Assembly (NCBI GenBank): GCA_000697475.1
Contig: JNEU01000685.1
Coordinates: 1 to 14,880 of the forward strand
Length of the DNA: 14,880 nucleotides
Direction: 5' to 3'
Origin: Lichtheimia corymbifera B2541
Lineage: Eukaryota; Mucoromycota; Mucoromycetes; Mucorales; Lichtheimiaceae
A program made the position numbers and the translations under genes. Shown here one piece after another: positions 9,314 to 14,880 of the stretch (positions are counted from its first letter, which is position 1; each line of letters starts with the position of its first letter). A model generated the notes under the pieces. That model was not told the DNA's origin and made no database searches. It saw only the letters and a program-made list of their open reading frames with translations.

Positions 9314-10519
9314 ATGTCTCAGTTGAACGATTCGCTCAAAAACTTTAAAAAGAACTTGTCAGCAAGCACACTTGTTGGTGTGAAAAGAACTGCAACTGCT
9401 AGACCAGCCGACCATTCACATACCACCAAACATACATCGATCAACAATAACACACGAGCTTCGTTTGAGCATGCCCATCAAGAATCCAGAAAGAAACAAA
9501 AGAAAGCAACCGGTTCGTTGATTGGGTTGAGTGGCACCATTGCAGGCATGATGACCATTGTCGTTTTGCTATAGTATACTCCCAACCAGCCAATACGGGC
9601 ACGGGACATCATGCTATGAGTCAGTTGTATACAGTGATCCAGTTTCTCAAGGTCATTATTGGGTTGGATTGGAGTGATGGAGGAGGAGGAGGGATATTGA
9701 CATTGATGGGTATAGGATTGTGATGAGCCCCAGTCTGTAGTCAGCATTGTCTCTCGCACACATGTGGATATTACAAAGAACCCATCACTGTGGCAAAAAC
9801 TGGTGGAGAATGACAAGATTGAATATAATCAAAACACCAAGACCTTTGCATACAAGGTAAAAACATGCTATATAAGAGAGAAGGAGCCATGACTTATCAT
9901 CAGGATGTGTCTATTAGCCTGCCTATCAAATCAAGAGCAAAGAGGATTTACTGGAGCTATTGATCAATAAGAAAGAGGAAGGCGGCATGGACTACAAGGA
10001 TCTCAAAGATTCTTATGCAAAGCTGGGTGAAGCCGTAGAAGAGTTGGCCAATGAAGGACAGATCCTGGTGATCCGCAACAAGGATGGCAACCCGCGTGTT
10101 TTATTTTACAATGAGATGGATTACAACACACCTATCGATTCAGAATTCCAAAAGATGTGGGCGGAAATCACGATACCCGACGAAACCGATTTGCCCAAGC
10201 ATTTGGAAAATGGTTTGTATATTTGGGTGAGTGTATCAGGGAATACTAGTATAGTAAACACATTGCCTTTTTCTTTTTTCTTTCTTTCTTTTTACTACAG
10301 CTGGCCTGAAAACCATGGAAGTCTTTGAAAAGAAGGTGGTTGCCGAGGTAAGAGTATTATCATCTAGAGCAGTGTTGGTGAATAGAAATGTCTCATGGGT
10401 CCTATGTGTATATACAGCCAAAGTTAAAGCGTTCCAAGACCCGTAATCGTAAATTCAAGATCACCAACACCCATTTATCTCATATTGACTTGTCTCGTGA
10501 TTATGTTCCTAACAAGTAA
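9314..10519 (+). CDS. TFA2: Transcription initiation factor IIE subunit beta
   Basis: Six exons: 9314-9512, 9575-9651, 9716-9856, 9918-10212, 10301-10347 and 10418-10519. They total 861 nt and 286 residues, close to human TFIIE beta (291). Introns are 61-88 nt. The N terminus (MSQLNDSLKNFKKNL) is the usual basic leader. The first winged helix starts with YSQPANTGTG at about residue 68 and includes QLYTVIQFLK, SRTHVDITKN and NDKIEYN. The second starts at about 142 (PAYQIKSKEDLLELL) and includes VEELANEGQILVIRNKDGNPRVLFYN. The linker PDETDLPKHLENAGLK is characteristic. The basic C terminus has KRSKTRNRKFKITNTHLSH, ending at a TAA at 10517. Known role: with TFIIE alpha it joins the RNA polymerase II pre-initiation complex, recruits TFIIH and stabilises promoter opening. 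Donors of introns 1 (GTTCGT), 2 (GTCATT) and 4 (GTTTGT) are unusual, but the junctions are fixed by homology and phase. The gene symbol is that of the yeast orthologue. Confidence 0.93.
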
Positions 10520-10521
10520 AC

Positions 10522-10570
10522 AATAAAGAATGGATGGTTGCTATGGTAAAAAGAATACTATTATTTTATT
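10522..10570. terminator. Facing polyadenylation signals of two convergent genes
   Basis: AATAAA on the + strand at 10522-10527 follows the TFIIE beta stop by 2 bases. AATAAA on the minus strand at 10570-10565 follows the zinc-finger gene stop by 13 bases. The stop codons are only 64 bases apart, so the two transcripts very probably overlap at their 3' ends. Confidence 0.65.
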
Positions 10571-10583
10571 GTCTACAATCTAT

Positions 10584-11603
10584 TTACAATTGTTGAGCTC
10601 GCCAATCATCTTCCTCCTCATCCTCGTCTTCATCACTCTCATCCATATCATCAAATATGCTTTGTGCTGCTTTGTTGGATGATTTTTGCAATAGCTTCCG
10701 TACACCGGTTTTCATTTGATCGCGAATGGCTCTTTCGTTAGCATCGTAGGCCACCGTCTCGGTTGCTGAAGATGTCTCCTGTTGGTCGTCATTATCCACG
10801 GCCATGGCATCTGAAGGGCGAAGACCACGTTCACGCATCGCTTTAAGTTTAGCCACACGTTCATCCAATACAGCTTGTTGACGAAAGATATCATCATCTC
10901 GATCTTGCCAAAGTTCCTCATCCTCCACATCTTGTGCCTTGTCAGCTTCAATAGCGGTATCTGCCATGAGTTGTTGAAATTCGGCATAATCTTGTTCGAT
11001 TCGGTTCTCAAGTTGTTCTGCAGGAGGAGCTTCTCGACGTGCACGTGCTTCTTCATCAGGATTATCAAAGAAACCTTGTGGAAGATTGTGTTCCATTTGA
11101 TGCGCAACTTCATGCTTGTCATCATCATTCGTTGTTGGTTGTTGTTGTTGAACTGATGTTTCCTGCTGCTGCTGCTGCTGCTCCTCATCCTCCTCATCCT
11201 CATTCACTGTAGCATCAACAGGTGCATTATCAAAAAAGTCTGCAGGTAGCTGGTTGCTGGTATCTTCCTCCTCGTCTTCGTCTGCCATAACATCATCCTG
11301 TTGTTGTTCTTCTTCTTGACGTGACCGTTTACTACTTGAAACATGGGGCTCTTCGGGTGCTGATCTCTTTAAAGATTGCTGTTGCTGTTGCTGTTTGACA
11401 GCCTTCAAACGCGCAATGCTTTGCTTGTGTGTTGTCGATGTCAAATGGACCGGCCACGCTGATTTCACTACTTGGCTGCAGACGACGCATACCAACTGAT
11501 CCTGCTCATTGTATTTTGCAAATGGATGTTCGACTCGTTTCTCCTTTTGTCGTTCAGAACGTTGTTGTTTGAGTAGTCGACGTATTTCGGGTTTAGGAGG
11601 CAT
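10584..11603 (-). CDS. ZNF830/CCDC16-like nuclear zinc-finger coiled-coil protein
   Basis: Single exon, 339 residues, close to human ZNF830 (about 370). The start at 11603 (MPPKPEIRRLLKQQR) begins the conserved N terminus; the 40 codons open upstream have no conserved look. A U1/matrin-type C2H2 finger has C39, C42, H53 and H59 (CVVC, WPVHLTSTTH). Then come a Lys/Gln-rich helix, a polyacidic and polyGln region (about 95-165), and two copies of a short family motif, LPADFFDN and LPQGFFDNP. A predicted coiled coil with EFQQLMADTA follows, and the protein ends in an Asp/Glu tail and WRAQQL. Animal ZNF830 is nuclear, is found with spliceosomal XAB2-type complexes and affects genome stability; a comparable role here is inference. 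The gene converges on TFIIE beta. The polyGln tract is encoded by a CAG-type run near 11165-11185. Confidence 0.88.
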   Translation of the reverse strand: MPPKPEIRRLLKQQRSERQKEKRVEHPFAKYNEQDQLVCVVCSQVVKSAWPVHLTSTTHKQSIARLKAVKQQQQQQSLKRSAPEEPHVSSSKRSRQEEEQQQDDVMADEDEEEDTSNQLPADFFDNAPVDATVNEDEEDEEQQQQQQETSVQQQQPTTNDDDKHEVAHQMEHNLPQGFFDNPDEEARARREAPPAEQLENRIEQDYAEFQQLMADTAIEADKAQDVEDEELWQDRDDDIFRQQAVLDERVAKLKAMRERGLRPSDAMAVDNDDQQETSSATETVAYDANERAIRDQMKTGVRKLLQKSSNKAAQSIFDDMDESDEDEDEEEDDWRAQQL

Positions 11604-12058
11604 AAGTGTGAAAAAGGGTGGAGAAGAAGAAAGGACGCGGCTCCTGATTGTTCCTATGCCAATGACTTTTATTCCGCTAGCTAAATCATCATTGCTGCTC
11701 ACAGTATTCGAATACAAGGGCATCCATGCATACCATTATTGTGAGTAGGCTGACAATGACGTGTCTCTTTTAATGGGTGTACAAGTGATTGATTTCATTG
11801 ATAGGTATTAGCACCTCCTACTAAGCTCTTCCCTCTTATCAGCTCATGCATCCTTTTTATTCCTGAATCATCCCCCAATAGACGTTTATCATTCCTTATG
11901 AACTTCATACGACTGTCACGTATAATAAAAGCAGTTATAAATCTTCCTAAATACTTTGCGTCAAATGCCTATACTTGAGGAGGTCCAATTCAGGAAGACA
12001 AAAGGTCTTATAGAAGCTTATAATCTCGTATCCGATAAAGTAACCTTTTAATCCAACA
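11604..12058. promoter_or_regulatory. Upstream region of the zinc-finger gene, no other gene seen
   Basis: It contains the 5' UTR and promoter of the ZNF830-like gene. A TGACGTGT, resembling a CRE/ATF half site, occurs at 11757-11764. No open frame here has recognisable content, and nothing further could be supported up to the start of the decayed region. Confidence 0.4.
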
Positions 12059-12942
12059 TCATTTACAAGGTAGATTCAACTCTAATGAGGGAGATACATC
12101 GATTTGGGAAATTCCTATCCTTCGGCTGTGCATTCTGCAAAAGTGATTGTATGGATTGTGATGTGGCACTTGCGGCATAGCGTGACAAACCTTGCAGCCG
12201 GAAGATGATGATGGTTGACAGGTTGCACAAAGGATGGTGTAGTAGCTGCGATAAATGGATGCATCACTCGTTTAGAATCATAGGCATCATGCATAATAGT
12301 CAAGTTGACATGTTGACAGCAAATATACAACGGCCAAGGCTCTTTTTCACGCGTTGCAAATATCCAATCCCTTCCATCCCATGTAGCAAAGCAATATCCA
12401 GATCCATGTTTATAAGAAGTCGTATGTATTCATGCAAGTTGCTACACGTAAATAAATCTGCTTCTATACAATGGCTATCTGCTGTCCATGTAAAAATAGT
12501 TGTAAGGCTGGTTGCTGCCAAGTAGATTGAGACAATGGAGTAAAGACATTGCAAATGGCAACTGCTGTTACGTTTGTTCGTGGCAAGAAAAGTGGGCGAA
12601 AGACAGTGAAGCGTCAAGAGACTCGTGTATTGTAGAAGGGTGACAGGGCTGTGTACACTCCATGGACTTGCCATTCTGTCAAAGGTTTTCGGATCAAGTC
12701 AACTGTAGGTTTGACATGATGGGTTGAAGCAGGACAATCGATCGCAGTGGTCGTTGTACTTGAATGGGGCAACAGTTGAGAATGGGAGGAAGAGGCAAAA
12801 ACCTGAAAGTGGAAGAGCTGGAAATTAAGTTGGGTGCACTGTCAGACAAATCCATGGACACTATATATTACTGCTTGATGTTGAGATTACTCACCTTGAC
12901 CTCAAACTTGGTCAGAAGATGCATTCGGGTATGCTGATCAAC
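12059..12942 (-). pseudogene. Decayed gene of an unrecognised family (copy 1)
   Basis: Read on the minus strand, a segment ending LLTKFEVK (to 12895) is followed by a good intron (12894-12803, GTGAGT to TTTCAG, 92 nt). Then an in-phase segment of 62 codons (12802-12617) contains VKPTVDLIRKPLTEWQVHGV. A TGA stops the frame at 12616-12614. The same frame continues with protein-like sequence (RFTVFRPLFLPRTNVTAV ... WQQPALQLFLHGQQIAI) to a TAG at 12466-12464. More stops follow, and then a 70-codon open stretch at 12271-12062 has a Cys/His pattern (CATC, CKVC, NHFCRMH). All pieces lie in one phase, interrupted by stops, which fits an old gene losing function. I do not recognise the family. An unusual multi-intron gene remains possible but needs several undetected introns. 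Confidence 0.5.
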
Positions 12943-12993
12943 TTTGTATTAATAAAGAACCCACACTTCATTTGAAAATTTCGAAAGGGAGAG

Positions 12994-13512
12994 CATAATG
13001 TGGGGTTTGCTATGATGGGCGGAAATTGGGAAAGCGCCGGATTTATGAAAAAGTCATTTTGTATGTAGTTTCTTGGGATTCCACATTTCGCACTTGAAAC
13101 TTGGTCAGAAGGTACTCTCGCACATGCTGATCAACTTCATTCATTTAAAAACCGCATGGTTCATTATGAACATTTCATAATGTGGGGTTTGCTATGATGG
13201 GCGGAAATTGGGAAAGCGCCGGATTTATGAAAAAGTCATTTTGTATGTAGTTTCTTGGGATTCCACATTTCGCACTTGAAACTTGGTCAGAAGGTACTCT
13301 CGCACATGCTGATCAACTTTGTATTAATAAAGAACCCACACTTCATTTGAAAATTTCGAAAGGGAGAGCATAATGTGGGGTTTGCTATGATGGGCGGAAA
13401 TTGGGAAAGCGCCGGATTTATGAAAAAGTCATTTTGTATGTAGTTTCTTGGGATTCCACATTTCGCACTTGAAACTTGGTCAGAAGGTACTCTCGCACAT
13501 GCTGATCAACTT
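12994..13512. repeat. Three near-identical 144-145 bp direct repeats
   Basis: Copies at 12994-13137, 13175-13319 and 13369-13512 run from CATAATGTGGGG to GCTGATCAACTT. They are identical by eye except for one extra G in a G run of the middle copy. The sequences between them alternate between two types, giving a 375-bp higher-order period: 12931-13174 matches 13306-13549. Confidence 0.9.
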
Positions 13513-13551
13513 CATTCATTTAAAAACCGCATGGTTCATTATGAACATTTT

Positions 13552-13567
13552 GAATGCCGGCCAGCCC
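13552..13567. repeat. 16-bp exact repeat, copy 1 (copy 2 at 14865-14880)
   Basis: GAATGCCGGCCAGCCC occurs here at the junction between the recent and old array modules, and again as the last 16 bases of the window. Because the window stops there, the match may extend further to the right. Confidence 0.85.
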
Positions 13568-13882
13568 AAATTTAAGGAAAAGTAGGGTCGGCGCTCCTGT
13601 TCCCCGAGATTGCCCATCTCGAACATGAAACTTTCACACAACACCCTATCGACCACGCCGAGCAATTTCGTTCCCATAAAGATCCCGGAGTTCATTATGA
13701 AAACCTTGGATGTGGGAGAGATAATGAATGGATGGTAACATAAATAGGGCGTACGGCCGTGCGCGCCGATATTGCCCATGGCGACTTCGAAACTTGGTCA
13801 GGAGGTGCTCTCGATCATGCTGATCAACATCGTTCTCATAAAGCCTCTACACATCATTATGGAAATTTGGAGAAACAGGCAC

Positions 13883-14083
13883 CTTTATGTTTTTACATAT
13901 GCTTTAAGCGTGATGCTATATGGAGAGTGGTGTTTATTCATTGTGAAGTATCATGCAAATGAGCTGTGTTGCACAAAGAAGTCCGCCTGCATCTTCGGCT
14001 CTATCAGGGTCTACCTACTTGACAATGAACAAACACCACTTGTCATACAGCATCACGCTTACAGCATATGTAAAAACATAAAG
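13883..14083. repeat. Long inverted repeat 1 (fold-back element)
   Basis: Arms 13883-13950 and 14016-14083 are 68 bases each, with about 61 of 68 positions complementary and no gaps, around a 65-base spacer. The outer ends read CTTTATGTTTTTACATATGC. The structure fits a MITE-like or fold-back element. No transposase or clear target-site duplication is visible. Confidence 0.8.
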
Positions 14084-14107
14084 ATGTCTGTATCTCTAAA
14101 CTTTACA

Positions 14108-14382
14108 ATGAAGCGTGGGGTCTTCAATCGAACAGGGTTGCTCGTCGGGGTGAAGCGCACCTTGGGTGCAAGTTTCACGATCGTCGTGACCATTCTCAGA
14201 TTCACCCAATGTCACCACCAGCCAAAGTTGAAAAAAAAAATTCAAGAGGTCGACCCACGATCCACTTTGGCTAGTGGTGACATTGCGAAATCTAGGATCG
14301 ACAAGCCTGATCGCGAAACTTCTACACAAGGTGCGCTACCCCAGCCAAGCAATATTGTTCGATTGAAGACCCCACGTTTCAT
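14108..14382. repeat. Long inverted repeat 2 (fold-back element)
   Basis: Arms 14108-14228 and 14264-14382 (121 and 119 bases) flank a 35-base spacer that contains a run of A. The outermost 27 bases pair with a single mismatch (ATGAAGCGTGGGGTCTTC against its complement). The inner parts, such as AGCGCACCTTG and CAATGTCACCAC, pair with more differences, perhaps 75-80% overall. The sequence differs from the neighbouring inverted repeat. The spacer and arms contain no transposase. Confidence 0.8.
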
Positions 14383-14619
14383 CAGTAGTAGATATTAAAA
14401 AAATAGGGTCGGTTACAGTTACCTGCTTGCTAACTGAAACAAATCAAGAGCAATAAAGTCAGCTTTCCTTTCAGATCAAATACCGACCAGTGATTCAATG
14501 CCCTTTTAGCTCAGCTCTTAAAGATCCATCAACGATCATTCACAAGAAGGGTTACAACATGAGCATGGCATTGAAAAGCGAACAAATTACTCAATGGGGA
14601 AGATAAAACGTTATGGGAC
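14383..14619. other. Intergenic stretch, nothing identified
   Basis: No gene, RNA gene or repeat could be supported. A tRNA-A-box-like string near 14500-14514 lacks the rest of a tRNA. Confidence 0.5.
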
Positions 14620-14880
14620 AAAGGTGAATGCCTGAATGTGAGGAGGTGACACTTTATGCGAGGAGGCGAATTATATATACGTGGAGTGTCAAAACATGCA
14701 TGGTTGACAGGTTGCACAAAAGATGATGTTTGATGTTTGTAGTTGCAGATGAATAGGGTGTAAAGCTTGATCCAATTGTTTGCAATGGTAGCTTAAGTAT
14801 AATGCGCAAGTTGAGAAAATGGTTACATGACTACTGGGCTCTTTTTTCACGCGTTGTATATATCGAATGCCGGCCAGCCC
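14620..14880 (-). pseudogene. Decayed gene of the same family (copy 2, runs off the right edge)
   Basis: This stretch is a diverged duplicate of about 12120-12370 in the same orientation. Shared blocks include a 20-base exact match (TGGTTGACAGGTTGCACAAA at 14701-14720 and 12212-12231) and the string ending TTTTTCACGCGTTG (14837-14856 against 12338-12356). On the minus strand both copies encode QRVKK and later CATCQP at matching relative positions. Copy 2 has a stop soon after CATCQPCMF and lacks most of the Cys/His motif of copy 1. The rest of it should lie beyond 14880. Confidence 0.5.

Larger units (their letters stand above)
12897..13870 (-). repeat. Tandem array of six modules derived from the decayed gene's upstream segment
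   Basis: The + strand core ATGCTGATCAAC occurs at 12931, 13124, 13306, 13499 and 13817, with a diverged version at 13655. Spacings are 193, 182, 193, 156 and 162 bases. Each core encodes, on the minus strand, a version of VDQHxRxxLLTKF, the peptide that in the 12931 module leads into the intron of the decayed gene. The two outer modules (156 and 162 spacing, multiples of 3) are oldest and differ by many substitutions. The inner ones are nearly identical and carry stops, so they are not coding now. The array is best seen as repeated duplication of a gene fragment. Confidence 0.75.

Noticed and set aside
11604..11723. 40-residue N-terminal extension of the ZNF830-like protein
   Set aside because: The conserved family N terminus begins at MPPKPEIRR. 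The extension is of low complexity and probably 5' UTR.
12300..12674. 124-codon minus-strand frame starting MASPWS
   Set aside because: The frame overlaps the decayed gene, whose better protein-like phase is different. The frame has no recognisable motif, though its end (QRVKK) may be part of the same relic after a frameshift.
12931..13828. CRISPR array
   Set aside because: The repeats are 140-190 bases long with no short regular repeat-spacer pattern, and the host is a fungus.
13772..14398. 208-codon + strand open frame across the inverted repeats
   Set aside because: It spans both fold-back elements and an array module, has no motif, and its open length follows from repeat sequence, not from coding constraint.
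14500..14514. tRNA gene (A-box-like TTAGCTCAG)
   Set aside because: No B box and no cloverleaf can be formed downstream.

Overview
This window looks like nuclear DNA of a filamentous fungus, most likely a member of the Mucoromycota (Mucorales-like). The reasons are many short introns (54-92 nt) with GT-AG ends, AATAAA signals close behind stop codons, moderate GC, a LINE-type retrotransposon, and three recognisable eukaryotic housekeeping genes with fungal-style compact spacing. The organism call is inference; no rRNA or other marker is present.

Layout. Bases 1-1996 hold the 3' part of a non-LTR (LINE) retrotransposon on the + strand: reverse transcriptase, C-terminal Cys/His motif and a 3' UTR. 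Its ORF is open at the left edge and ends in a perfect inverted repeat. After a gene-poor stretch comes a 15-exon minus-strand gene (7078 to 2569) for a 1206-residue GRAM-GRAM-TBC-EF-hand Rab GTPase-activating protein (TBC1D8/TBC1D9 in animals, Gyp2/Mdr1 in yeast). Its reading frame is kept by a 5-nt microexon. Divergent from it, 7833-8955 encodes a two-exon, six-helix membrane protein of uncertain function. Next, 9314-10519 is a six-exon gene for TFIIE subunit beta. It converges on a single-exon minus-strand gene (11603 to 10584) for a ZNF830/CCDC16-like nuclear zinc-finger protein, with only 64 bases between the stop codons.

From about 12.06 kb to the right edge the character changes completely: no intact gene is visible. 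Minus-strand remains of an unrecognised gene lie at about 12059-12942, with in-frame stops. A tandem array of six modules (about 12.90-13.87 kb) repeats the segment of that gene just upstream of an apparent intron. Two adjacent long inverted repeats follow (13883-14083 and 14108-14382). A second diverged copy of the gene's downstream part runs off the right edge.

The left genes are housekeeping functions (membrane traffic, transcription initiation, a nuclear zinc-finger protein) and are not a functional cluster. The right part is a repeat-rich, decaying compartment. The most unusual material is the amplified gene-fragment array with the flanking fold-back elements, and the 5-nt microexon in the RabGAP gene.
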